DNA from: Prevotella jejuni
GTDB lineage: Bacteria; Bacteroidota; Bacteroidia; Bacteroidales; Bacteroidaceae
NCBI RefSeq assembly: GCF_900187995.1
Contig: NZ_FZNZ01000006.1
Location: forward strand, 1 to 64,000
DNA length: 64,000 nt
Direction of reading: 5' to 3'
In this document: positions 26,930 to 35,389 of the stretch, one piece after another
Layout: the number at the start of each line of letters is the position of its first letter
Position numbering within the stretch: position 1 is the first letter of the stretch
The notes under the pieces: generated by a model
What the model was told of the DNA's origin: nothing
Seen by the model: the letters and a program-made list of their open reading frames with translations, nothing else
The model's database searches: none
Position numbers and translations under genes: made by a program

Positions 26930-27022
26930 CAAACTTTTTCGTTACTTTGTGGAAAATAACAAAACTCAAGTTTCGGTTTTTAGATGTTTTGTATGTAATG
27001 AACAGCATTGCAACTAAGTATC

Positions 27023-27110
27023 AAACCGTTTTGTCTCGGTCTACCGGACATATGCTACGGCTATTTCGGACGACTTGTCCGAAGCCTCCGGACAATAATG
27101 TTCGATGGCT
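27023..27110. repeat. Family D 22-bp array, four units
   Basis: CGGAC begins at 27045, 27067 and 27089, with a degenerate unit at 27023, so the step is exactly 22 bp. The best unit has the near-palindrome TCGGACGACTTGTCCGA. Located between the divergent epimerase and rnr genes. Confidence 0.82.
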
Positions 27111-27163
27111 TTTAGGATTGCTTAGGATAACCTTTACTTGAGTTCAAAACAACTAATTCCACT

Positions 27164-29461
27164 ATGAGGAAAGAAAAGAAAAGCAGCAAGCGATTGACTA
27201 AGAAGCAGCTTGCAGAGAAACTCATGAGTTTCTTTCAGACACAACCCGACGAGACATTTAGCTTTAAACAGATATTTCATGCACTCAAGCTGACCACTCA
27301 TCCAGCCAAAATGTTGGCGATAGATGTGATGGAGGAATTGGCGTGGGACGACTTTCTTTCAAAGGTTGGAGAGAGTGCTTACACGTTGAATACCAAGGGA
27401 CAGGTGCAAGAGGGTACCTTTATCCGTAAGGCGAATGGTAAGAATACATTCCTTCCAGAGGATGGCGGTACACCAGTCTTTGTCTCTGAGCGTAATTCTA
27501 TGGCGGCTTTGAATGGCGACCAAGTGAGAGTTCAGTTCATGGCACGCCGTCAGAATCATATAAAAGAGGCAATGGTCATCGCGATACTGCAACGGAAGAA
27601 AGACACCTTCGTTGGAAGGTTGCGGGTCGAGAAGGACATTGCCTTTCTTGTAACTCAGGAGAATCTCTTTATTCATGACATTCTTATCCCTAAGAAGAAA
27701 CTCAAAGGTGGGAAGACAGATGACCGTGCTTTGGTGAAGATTACCAAGTGGCCTGATGCTGACCATAAGAACCTTGTGGGCGAAGTGGTGGACGTCTTGG
27801 GTGAAGCTGGTGACAATGATGTAGAAATGAACACCATCCTTGCACAGTATGGATTGCCTTATAAGTATCCGAAACGTGTCGAGGACGCTGCCGAGAAGAT
27901 AAGTGCTGAGATTACAGCACAGGACTATGCGGAGCGTGAAGACTTCCGTGACGTATGGACTTGTACGATAGATCCACGCGACGCAAAGGACTTTGACGAT
28001 GCACTTTCTATCCGAAAGTTAGAGAGTGGACTGTGGGAAGTGGGCGTACATATCGCTGACGTGTCGCATTATGTTAAGGAAGGAGATATTATTGATCGTG
28101 AAGCGCAACAGCGTGCGACGTCAGTTTATCTTGTAGACCGCACTATCCCGATGCTTCCAGAGCGACTTTGTAACTTTATCTGTTCGCTCCGTCCAGACGA
28201 AGAGAAGCTTGCTTTCAGTTGTATATTCAACCTTGACGATGAAGCAAATGTAAAGGCTTACCGCATTGTGCACACGGTTATCAAGTCAAATCGTCGTTAT
28301 GCCTACGAAGAGGCACAGCAGATATTGGAAGACAATGGTGTTGTTGACGGTACGGGTGAGCCTGCACCAGACCCAGGAAAGGCAGGATATAAAGGCGAGA
28401 ATGCCGAACAAATCATTACACTCGACCGTCTTGCAAAGTTGATTCGTGGTCGTCGTATGAAGGCAGGAAGCGTTAAGTTCGATTCAGAAGAACTCCACTT
28501 CGACATTGATGAGAAGGGTAAGCCAATCCGTTGTTACTTTAAGCGTTCAAAGGATGCCAACAAGTTGATTGAAGAGTTTATGCTCTTGGCTAATAAGACA
28601 GTAGCAGAAAGCGTCGGAATCGTGAAGAAAGGCAAGAAAGCAAAGACCCTTCCTTATCGTGTTCATGACAATCCTGACCCGCAGAAGTTCGAGAACTTGC
28701 GCGAGTTTACAGCCAAGTTCGGTTATAAACTCAAGTCTGCAAGCACCAAGGGTGCCACTGCTCGGGCATTGAACAAGCTGATGGACGAGGTACAAGGCAA
28801 ACGTGAAGAGAAGGTGATACAGACGATTGCACTCCGTTCAATGATGAAGGCGAAGTATACTACGCATAACATTGGTCACTTCGGACTTGCTTTTGATTAT
28901 TACACCCACTTTACCTCGCCTATTCGTCGATATCCCGACACGATGGTTCATCGCTTGATAACACGCTACCAGAACGGTGGTCGCTCGGCTAATAAGGAAC
29001 ATTACGAGGAGCTTTGTGAGCATTGTTCAGACATGGAGCTCGTTGCGCAGAATGCAGAACGCGACTCTATCAAGTATAAGATGGTTGAGTTTATGAGCGA
29101 GCATATCGGTGAATGCTATGATGCACACATATCTGGTATTCAGAGTTTCGGTATCTATGCGGAGATAGATGAGAACCATTGCGAGGGTATGATACCAATG
29201 CGTGACCTCGACGATGACTACTACGATTTCGATGAGAAGAACTATTGTCTTGTTGGTCGTCGTCGTCACCATGTCTACCAGCTTGGTGATCCTATCCGCA
29301 TACAGGTGGCTAAGGCCGATTTAGAGCGTAGACAACTCGACTTCGCACTTGATGATGGTCGCCCATTAAAGGCAAAGCAGACTGCTGCTGAGTATGCTGT
29401 AAATAGGAAGAACGACCGAAAGAGCAGCAAGCGAGGTAGCAAGAGCCGCAGAAGAAAGTAG
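27164..29461 (+). CDS. rnr: Ribonuclease R (RNB family 3'-5' exoribonuclease)
   Basis: A 765-residue enzyme that degrades structured RNA and takes part in RNA quality control. It has an N-terminal winged-helix region (about 10-75), cold-shock domains (about 80-240), the RNB catalytic domain with IDPRDAKDFDDALS at about 268-281 (the Mg-binding aspartates), an S1 domain (about 640-720) and a basic Lys/Arg/Ser tail. Length and order are those of RNase R. It is followed after 8 bp by the HlyIII-type gene, so the two are probably co-transcribed. Confidence 0.95.
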   Translation: MRKEKKSSKRLTKKQLAEKLMSFFQTQPDETFSFKQIFHALKLTTHPAKMLAIDVMEELAWDDFLSKVGESAYTLNTKGQVQEGTFIRKANGKNTFLPEDGGTPVFVSERNSMAALNGDQVRVQFMARRQNHIKEAMVIAILQRKKDTFVGRLRVEKDIAFLVTQENLFIHDILIPKKKLKGGKTDDRALVKITKWPDADHKNLVGEVVDVLGEAGDNDVEMNTILAQYGLPYKYPKRVEDAAEKISAEITAQDYAEREDFRDVWTCTIDPRDAKDFDDALSIRKLESGLWEVGVHIADVSHYVKEGDIIDREAQQRATSVYLVDRTIPMLPERLCNFICSLRPDEEKLAFSCIFNLDDEANVKAYRIVHTVIKSNRRYAYEEAQQILEDNGVVDGTGEPAPDPGKAGYKGENAEQIITLDRLAKLIRGRRMKAGSVKFDSEELHFDIDEKGKPIRCYFKRSKDANKLIEEFMLLANKTVAESVGIVKKGKKAKTLPYRVHDNPDPQKFENLREFTAKFGYKLKSASTKGATARALNKLMDEVQGKREEKVIQTIALRSMMKAKYTTHNIGHFGLAFDYYTHFTSPIRRYPDTMVHRLITRYQNGGRSANKEHYEELCEHCSDMELVAQNAERDSIKYKMVEFMSEHIGECYDAHISGIQSFGIYAEIDENHCEGMIPMRDLDDDYYDFDEKNYCLVGRRRHHVYQLGDPIRIQVAKADLERRQLDFALDDGRPLKAKQTAAEYAVNRKNDRKSSKRGSKSRRRK

Positions 29462-29469
29462 TTATCAAG

Positions 29470-30126
29470 GTGAGACGAAAGATATTCTTTTCACACAAAG
29501 AGGAACTATGGAACTCATGGAGTCATAGTGGAGGAATCGTACTGGGCGTAGTGTTCGGTACGATTTTCCTTGTTTGGTGCTCTAAGGAGCGGTCTGGTTG
29601 GGCAACAGCGGGTGTGATATTATATCTTGTCGGGATGCTTTTCAGTTATATCACGTCGACTGTCTATCATGCCCTCTCTGCCCATTCTGTATGGAAAGAA
29701 CGGTTGCGAAAGTGGGACCATGCAGCCATCTATTGGCACATAGCAGGTTCTTATTCTCCCATAACACTGATAGCCTTGCGCAATCAAGGTGCTTGGGGCT
29801 GGGGTTTATTTGTCTTTGTATGGCTCTGTGCAATACTTGGCACCATCTCATCCTTCCGTAAACTGCGTGACCATAGTAACTTAGAAACGTTGACATTCAT
29901 CGGTATGGGACTATCAGTATTGGTTGCTTTCAAGCCATTAGTAACCTCTTTAGCAACACAGTCGCTTGTCTGGATTATAGCAGAAGGAGTCATGTACATT
30001 ACCGGTGCACTGTTTTATTCGCTCAACAAGCGTAAGTATATGCACACAGTATTCCACTTCTTTGTCCTTGCAGGTAGTCTCTGTCACATCATTGCCGTAT
30101 GGGGCATCCTAATGGAATACATATAA
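29470..30126 (+). CDS. Hemolysin III / PAQR-family membrane protein
   Basis: 218 residues with about seven hydrophobic helices and the family pattern WNSWSHSGGIVLGVVFG, STVYHALSAHSVWKERLRKWDHAAIYWHIAGSYSPI in part, and FHFFVLAGSLCH. The His and Asp residues in these stretches (SHS, YHAL, KWDHAAI, HFF) form the presumed metal site of the HlyIII/PAQR family. The biochemical role in bacteria is unsettled. Start codon is GTG at 29470, 8 bp after rnr; no in-frame ATG exists near the start. It likely shares the rnr operon. Confidence 0.9.
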   Translation: MRRKIFFSHKEELWNSWSHSGGIVLGVVFGTIFLVWCSKERSGWATAGVILYLVGMLFSYITSTVYHALSAHSVWKERLRKWDHAAIYWHIAGSYSPITLIALRNQGAWGWGLFVFVWLCAILGTISSFRKLRDHSNLETLTFIGMGLSVLVAFKPLVTSLATQSLVWIIAEGVMYITGALFYSLNKRKYMHTVFHFFVLAGSLCHIIAVWGILMEYI

Positions 30127-30153
30127 TTTGCACTCATACAAACACTAAAAGAA

Positions 30154-30969
30154 ATGTTCAAACGTAGTTTTTTGCTCTCTATAATACTCATTCTTGCAGT
30201 CGTGAATACGCAGGCGCAGGAACGACAATACACTCGTCTGAAAGGTTATTATCGTGTCTATCAGACCACAAACTCCATGCTTAGCTATTTTATTGACGGT
30301 ATGATGGAGTTTTATATACCGCTTTCTGACAATGCTACTGAGGCTTCAGAAGGGAAGAAAGGATCGCCTTTTGTTGAACGAAAGTTTCTTGGTGAACGTC
30401 GTCGTAAGGCTCCGAAAGCCAATGGTGACGATACCTTTGTACAGATATCACTCCCCAATCTGGAACGGCAGACGCTCCTTAAGAGTATTGACAGTGAAGA
30501 GTATTCCACTCGTAACAATGGGGATGTATACCGATGGGCTGATAAATGCGGTAAGATAAGTAAGGAAAAGCGGAAGATTAATGGGAAGACAGAGGTTGTG
30601 ACAACCCTTGAGATGGACGAGCTTGTCGGACAACCAAAGCACGAAATAGATATGAGTCAGCTGCGTATGTATGGTATCGTGGCTCGTATGACACAGTATG
30701 ATGAAAGCGAGAGTTACCTCTCTAACAATCTTCTCCTTGCCTCCCAGAAGCATCAAACCTTCTTTGCTCACTACCGTGGAGAGGACGATGACGAGCGAAT
30801 TGACGTATGGAGTGAGTTCTATGTGTCGGACCGTATAACCATTACAGAAAGCGAACTCAAACGTATTAAGAAGGAGAAGAACAGTGTTTGGACCTTCTCT
30901 ATCCCTGCTGTTGTCCCACCATTAGACAAGGAAGTGGCTGAGGCTTGGACCAAGATGGTGGAGTATTGA
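30154..30969 (+). CDS. Secreted protein of unknown function
   Basis: 271 residues with a signal peptide ending TQAQ (about 1-22), so exported to the periplasm or beyond. The mature part is charged and beta-rich (RLKGYYRVYQTTNSMLSYFIDGMMEFYIPL in part), with a Lys/Arg/Glu-rich insert (about 65-90). I do not recognise a family. It starts 27 bp after the HlyIII gene and is probably in that operon. The pattern of a short repeated beta unit around YYRVYQT suggests a lipocalin- or jelly-roll-like surface, but this is a guess. Confidence 0.6.
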   Translation: MFKRSFLLSIILILAVVNTQAQERQYTRLKGYYRVYQTTNSMLSYFIDGMMEFYIPLSDNATEASEGKKGSPFVERKFLGERRRKAPKANGDDTFVQISLPNLERQTLLKSIDSEEYSTRNNGDVYRWADKCGKISKEKRKINGKTEVVTTLEMDELVGQPKHEIDMSQLRMYGIVARMTQYDESESYLSNNLLLASQKHQTFFAHYRGEDDDERIDVWSEFYVSDRITITESELKRIKKEKNSVWTFSIPAVVPPLDKEVAEAWTKMVEY

Positions 30970-30978
30970 GCAAGAGAG

Positions 30979-31022
30979 GATGTTAAGGAGTTAAGGAGTG
31001 AAAGGGAGTGAGAGGAGTTAAG
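30979..31022. repeat. Short minisatellite of GTTAAGGA/GTGAGAGGA units
   Basis: Degenerate 8-10 bp direct repeats (GTTAAGGA twice, then GTGAAAGGGA, GTGAGAGGA) just after the unknown secreted protein gene. Confidence 0.55.
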
Positions 31023-31131
31023 ACAAATGTTCTATAGTTAACTTAGCGATTGTTTTTAGTGCTGGTTATGGGATAATGCACAATTATCTACAACCAAGTG
31101 CAAAGCAGAAACGGTAATATTGGATTGAAGA

Positions 31132-32133
31132 ATGAAGAAAGGTATCTTTATATTCTTGGCATGTTTAGTGTTAGTAAGCTGTGGACAGCAACGGAGCAAC
31201 ATCTCTTTTCCAGAGGAGAAGTTCACTGTCGACTTGCGACTCCCTACTACTCCCGTGAAGGATCAAGGGTCGAGTTCGCTCTGCTGGGTCTATGGCATGC
31301 TTGCAACCCTTGAGACAGAGCATATCATGCGGGGTGATTCTATAAACCTAAGTCCCGACTTTGTGGCACGTATGTACCTTAGTGAACAGGTTGCTCGACG
31401 TCGGTTTCTGCCCCACAAGATGCTTCAGAAGGAGCAAGACATTACAACTCGTGGTATGAGCACCATGGCACTCGACCTCATACAGACATACGGTTTGCAA
31501 CATTATGATGCCTATCATCATAGGCCTGATATGGACTATAACGTTCTCTGTCGTAAGTTGGATTATGGCAAGAACACGGAAGATTTGTTAGATAAATATA
31601 TCGGACCGCTACCGAAGCAGGTCTTTATGTTAGGCGCACTATACACTCCCTTGGAGTTTGCCCATAGTGTATGCACAGATGATGAATACTTAGCTATGAC
31701 GAGCTTCACGCATCATCCATACGGACAACGCTTCCCTTTGGAAGTACCAGACAACTATTTCCATAACAGCTTCCTAAATGTTCCACTCGACACGATGATG
31801 AATCGCATCGTACAAAGCCTACGTTCTGGACACCCAGTGTGCTGGGAAGGCGACATTTCAGAGCCTGGTTTCTTATTTGGAAATGGCTTTGCTGTGTTGA
31901 AACATGAAGACAAAAAGGTGACTGCTGAGCGTCGACAAGCTTCTTTTGAGGCACATCGTACGACGGATGATCACGTTATGGAAATCGTTGGATTGGCCCA
32001 CGACCAGCACGGCCGTCGCTTCTTCCTCTGCAAGAATAGCTGGGGAACAGCCAATCGCTACCATGGTTTTATGTTCTTAAGTGAGAACTATGTGCGCATG
32101 AAGACCATTGCCGTGGTGCTTCGAGCTATTTAA
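31132..32133 (+). CDS. C1-family (bleomycin-hydrolase-like) cysteine protease lipoprotein
   Basis: 333 residues. Lipobox LVSC (Cys17) places it in the envelope. The papain-fold triad is visible: Cys51 in PVKDQGSSSLCW with the preceding Gln45, His281 in DDHVMEIVG and Asn302 in CKNSWG. The C1B family (PepC, bleomycin hydrolase) usually has about 450 residues and is cytoplasmic; this shorter lipidated form is typical of Bacteroidota surface or periplasmic enzymes. Substrate is unknown. It is separated by 162 bp from the upstream gene and followed by a terminator. Confidence 0.85.
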   Translation: MKKGIFIFLACLVLVSCGQQRSNISFPEEKFTVDLRLPTTPVKDQGSSSLCWVYGMLATLETEHIMRGDSINLSPDFVARMYLSEQVARRRFLPHKMLQKEQDITTRGMSTMALDLIQTYGLQHYDAYHHRPDMDYNVLCRKLDYGKNTEDLLDKYIGPLPKQVFMLGALYTPLEFAHSVCTDDEYLAMTSFTHHPYGQRFPLEVPDNYFHNSFLNVPLDTMMNRIVQSLRSGHPVCWEGDISEPGFLFGNGFAVLKHEDKKVTAERRQASFEAHRTTDDHVMEIVGLAHDQHGRRFFLCKNSWGTANRYHGFMFLSENYVRMKTIAVVLRAI

Positions 32134-32154
32134 TACAAAAACAATACAAGGTGA

Positions 32155-32184
32155 TAGGGACTGAACATTCAGCCCCTATTTTTG
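32155..32184 (+). terminator. Terminator of the protease gene
   Basis: TAGGGACTGAA (32155-32165) pairs with TTCAGCCCCTA (32168-32178) with one mismatch, then TTTTTG. Confidence 0.7.
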
Positions 32185-32237
32185 TTTCTATACCCACGAG
32201 AGCAGCCCTACTAAGCCTTAACAGCCACAGAATAAGC

Positions 32238-33074
32238 CTAATGCGTCCTAAGTATCAACTCACCTCCTGTCTGCATCACAGGGACCTCAACCTCCGAAGA
32301 ATACTCCTTATAATTATACTCTCCATATGGTAGACGATACAAGCTAAGCTTACTGTTCTGCTCAACTGCACATGAGATCTGCACTGTCTGACTATGTGTA
32401 TTCTTCAGTTTCACGGGTTGGTAAAAGCTTAAATAGCCTCTTGCTTGATTAAAATCCTCCGGTATTTGATTCTCCATACCATACCAGACTTTATTACAAA
32501 TGGCAAAGCTATCCTTCTCGTTAATAGTCCCATTCGTTTCTATCCTTACCTTCACAAGCTGCTTGCGAGGGATGAATATGTTCTGCTCATACACCTGTCC
32601 TTTCTGTAAACGACCTGGCACTATATAATACGAATAGAAGATCTCTTTCTTACTCAACGGATGTACTGCTGTGATATCAGTAGGTAATAGATACACTTTA
32701 TCATCCAACTTACTCAAATCCAACGTCATCTGTAGAGAGTACAAGGTGCCTACATCAGCTGAATCAGTGGTCAAAGACTTTATTTCTTTGTCGTTTAAGT
32801 TGAAAAACATTATGTAGTCACCATCCTTATCCGTCGTTGCCTTGGCCTTATGATATACCTTAGTAGAAAAAATACCAGACATAATCATATAATCCAACTT
32901 TATTTCTATGTTAGGAATTGGCTGTCCGTCTGGTGTTTTAGCAACCCCTTTAATAATCAAACTCTTAGGATCTGGCCTATCAATAAAGTCGTCCTCTTCA
33001 CAATGACAGCTTGCCAATAGCAACATAACTACTGGTAAAGCGAGTAGATACAATAATCGTTTCTTCATAAGCAT
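32238..33074 (-). CDS. Lipoprotein with CarboxypepD/SpaA-like beta domain
   Basis: 278 residues (276 if the second ATG at 33068 is used). Signal peptide and lipobox LLLASC, then an acidic stretch CEEDDFIDRPD that may direct surface export in Bacteroidota. Residues about 35-100 (LIIKGVAKTPDGQPIPNIEIKLD... TTDKDGDYIMFF) form a carboxypeptidase-regulatory-like beta domain; the rest is unassigned beta-rich sequence. This resembles fimbrillin-related or adhesin-stalk lipoproteins, but I cannot name a family. No obvious partner gene is nearby. Confidence 0.65.
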   Translation of the reverse strand: MLMKKRLLYLLALPVVMLLLASCHCEEDDFIDRPDPKSLIIKGVAKTPDGQPIPNIEIKLDYMIMSGIFSTKVYHKAKATTDKDGDYIMFFNLNDKEIKSLTTDSADVGTLYSLQMTLDLSKLDDKVYLLPTDITAVHPLSKKEIFYSYYIVPGRLQKGQVYEQNIFIPRKQLVKVRIETNGTINEKDSFAICNKVWYGMENQIPEDFNQARGYLSFYQPVKLKNTHSQTVQISCAVEQNSKLSLYRLPYGEYNYKEYSSEVEVPVMQTGGELILRTH

Positions 33075-33305
33075 ACCATTAATAGTTTTAAGTTAAGTAA
33101 TATTCAGATATCAACCCTTCGGTTCACACCCTCCTTCTACATAGATTTTAGTCTTTTACAAAAGTATGAATTATTTTGAAATAAACAACTAAATCGACCC
33201 TAAAAAATTGTTTTTAAGGCTCTTATATACCCTAAAGCACACTGAAAACAAGCATCTAAACGAGCCATCCCCACAACGTTAAGCAAGCGAACAATGCGAT
33301 GCCTC

Positions 33306-33397
33306 TAAATTCTTTTCATGAAGAGAAAGATTTATTTTCACGACAAGAAATATTTTTTTTCATGAAGAAAAAGATTTTTTTTCATGAAAATAATTCG
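33306..33397. repeat. Family A 22-bp array, four units
   Basis: Cores at 33317 (CATGA), 33339 (CACGA), 33361 and 33383 (CATGA); ends in TCATGAAAATAATTCG. Confidence 0.92.
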
Positions 33398-33848
33398 AAG
33401 AGGGGAACTATTATCTGCTACAAACAGGAGCCGATTGTTTTACAAAACACCTACTCCATATACTAAAAAGAGCCGTTAGATGAAACAAAGAGTTGCCGTG
33501 TTAGAAGGGTAATCGCTTCCTTCTTATTTTATAAATATCATCCGTCTAAACTCCAAAGAAGCCTATTTGAGAGGTAGGATATCCTTTATACTTACAATAA
33601 TAACATATAGAACAAGCATTAACCATTTCTCGCCAATACGACTGATAACCCACCATATAGGACAAGTTAAATAGGAAAGATTGATGTTCTTACCAGTCAT
33701 TACAATAAAACTTTGGGTTATAAAAAATAAGAAAAGAACATCAGTTATGACATTACTGATACTCTCTATTTGTTAAACTCAATTCTAAGAGCCCCTGTAA
33801 CTATCTGTTTCTTATTATTTGGAAAGTATGAAACATAAAGCTACTTTC

Positions 33849-33879
33849 TTGTAGTAATGGAAAACTTAATATACCTTTG
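33849..33879 (+). promoter_or_regulatory. Promoter of the macrodomain gene
   Basis: TTG at 33849-33851, 20-bp spacer, TACCTTTG at 33872-33879; start codon at 34006. Confidence 0.6.
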
Positions 33880-34005
33880 TAATCGAAAACAAGGCTTAAT
33901 TACTATGACCTACACCCTACTCTACCTATTTACCGACATTTCAATCTCATAGAGCATACGGAAAGTAAAGGCTTTATAGGTGAACGGTTCATAAAGAAAG
34001 GATAA

Positions 34006-34755
34006 ATGATGGACAGACTAAAAAACATTGACAATGCTATTAACATCATGCTTTCAGAAATGGAAACAGGATGGACTAACCCAGACACCTTGCCCCTCAA
34101 ACAACGCCTCATGCGTTCGTTGATAAATGTTCGACAGCCCGACAAACCTTCACAAGACCTTATCGACGCACAAGACAAGGAGCTGGCAGCACAAAGAGAA
34201 GAGAAAGGTGTCGTGGAGATAAGGCAGGAAGGGATACATCTATGGCAAGGGGATATAACCAGACTAAAGGTAGATGCTATCGTGAATGCGGCTAACAGTA
34301 GGCTACTTGGCTGTTTTAAGCCTTTACATGCTTGTATTGATAACGTCATACACTCGGCTGCTGGCATCCAACTTCGGTGTTACTGCAACGATATAATGCA
34401 AGCACAAGGACACAAAGAGGCCACGGGACAAGCAAAGATAACACCTGGCTTCAACCTTCCGGCACGTTATGTCATCCATACTGTAGGTCCTATCATCCCC
34501 AACGGAAAACCAACTAAGGAACAGGAAGAGCTCCTTGCCTCTTGCTATCGCTCATCGCTCAAGCTCGCAGAAGACTACTCCTTGGAAAGTATTGCCTTCT
34601 GTTGTATCTCTACAGGAGCATTTCGATTTCCACAAGAGTTAGCTGCCAAGATAGCTGTAAAGACTGTTAAGGAATACCCAAGGCGGCATGTGAAGACCAT
34701 CATCTTCAATGTATTCAAAGATACTGATTATGCCCTATACCAACAGCTTATCTGA
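34006..34755 (+). CDS. Zinc-type macrodomain protein-ADP-ribose hydrolase
   Basis: 249 residues. An N-terminal helical extension (1-70) precedes a macrodomain with DAIVNAANSRLLG (90-102) and a zinc motif Cys103-x4-His108-x-Cys110 (GCFKPLHACIDNVIHSAAG). The extension plus zinc ligands mark the subgroup that removes ADP-ribose from proteins and, in staphylococci and streptococci, is encoded beside a class-M sirtuin that adds it. Here the sirtuin partner directly downstream is a pseudogene, so the eraser is intact and the writer is lost. A companion GcvH-L or lipoate ligase is not in the window. The start may be 34006 or 34009 (consecutive ATGs). Confidence 0.88.
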   Translation: MMDRLKNIDNAINIMLSEMETGWTNPDTLPLKQRLMRSLINVRQPDKPSQDLIDAQDKELAAQREEKGVVEIRQEGIHLWQGDITRLKVDAIVNAANSRLLGCFKPLHACIDNVIHSAAGIQLRCYCNDIMQAQGHKEATGQAKITPGFNLPARYVIHTVGPIIPNGKPTKEQEELLASCYRSSLKLAEDYSLESIAFCCISTGAFRFPQELAAKIAVKTVKEYPRRHVKTIIFNVFKDTDYALYQQLI

Positions 34756-35068
34756 ATGTATTGTCGAACTACAGCTCCTTATTGACAAGGCTGACTATTA
34801 ACTGGTTGGTGAAGGAGCTGGCCATTCAACCGATACAGGGCTGGCGTATGCCGGAAAATAGTTTTAGAAGGAGTGACAACCATGGATAGAACGCTATGTC
34901 TTCAGGGGCCTCTACACCTCTTCTTTCTATCTCTTTAAGGCGGAAGAGGAACGCTGACCGTATTAGGTAGAGCATATTTAGTACTTATGTTTCAGACCGA
35001 TAGCAACAGAATTAACCCACATTTTGCAAGAAACAGTTGGGCAGAAAGACTACTTTGTAGTGTCCTAA
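34756..35068 (+). pseudogene. Degraded Sir2-family (class-M sirtuin-like) gene
   Basis: One reading frame beginning at 34763 stays in register for about 100 codons without a shift but has in-frame stops at 34799, 34859, 34865, 34874, 34955, 34964 and 34979, and again at 35066. Between the stops the translation is recognisable: VELQLLIDKADY, LVGEGAGHSTDTGLAYAGK, WIERYVFRGLYTSSFYLFK (19 of the run), and VGQKDYFVVS. The GEGAG.STDTGL motif is the NAD-binding loop of sirtuins. Beyond about 35068 similarity fades. It begins directly after the macrodomain stop, as expected for a former two-gene operon. Confidence 0.8.
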
Positions 35069-35244
35069 TGCCTCTCTCATACGCTTCGACCGTGTTTAGT
35101 CTCAACTTTCTTTACACAAGGTAGGGCATTCCTTCGCTTTTAAAGAATACCTACAAACCGTTTTGAAAACCCTCTTAACATCATAAAAACACTCTATAGA
35201 AAAGACCTTACAGGCGCTTATAGATTACATAAATACAGTCAACT

Positions 35245-35266
35245 ACGAATTATTTTCATGAAAAGA
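35245..35266. repeat. Solitary family A unit
   Basis: ACGAATTATTTTCATGAAAA with core C at 35257; a single unit with the left end of the array and no further copies. Confidence 0.75.
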
Positions 35267-35335
35267 AATTGTAGAGAAACAAGCTTTACGATGGATGGAG
35301 GACAACTTTAATAGCTGTACAGCGCATGAGTTGTA

Positions 35336-35360
35336 AAAGAAAAGGGGGCTAAAAGCCCCC
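35336..35360 (-). terminator. Terminator of the SPOUT methyltransferase gene
   Basis: GGGGGCT (35344-35350) pairs with AGCCCCC (35354-35360). On the minus strand a T-rich tract follows. Confidence 0.8.
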
Positions 35361-35389
35361 AAAATATGCTGATGTAGGTTGTTAGATAC

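Larger units (their letters stand above)
33075..34005. other. 930-bp divergent intergenic region
   Basis: No gene found. It holds family A array (33306-33397), inverted repeat GATGTTCTT/AAGAACATC (33683-33691, 33734-33742) and the promoter of the macrodomain gene (33849-33879). The 33400-33800 part is AT-rich with no ORF I can support. Confidence 0.6.
35069..35389. other. Intergenic stretch after the sirtuin remnant
   Basis: No intact gene. The first part may be the faded end of the pseudogene. It holds one family A unit (35245-35266) and the terminator of the minus-strand methyltransferase gene (35336-35360). Confidence 0.6.

Noticed and set aside
33683-33742. Inverted repeat GATGTTCTT/AAGAACATC as terminator or riboswitch
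   Set aside because: Long spacer, no T-tract and no gene directly upstream or downstream that it would control; left as part of the gap description.
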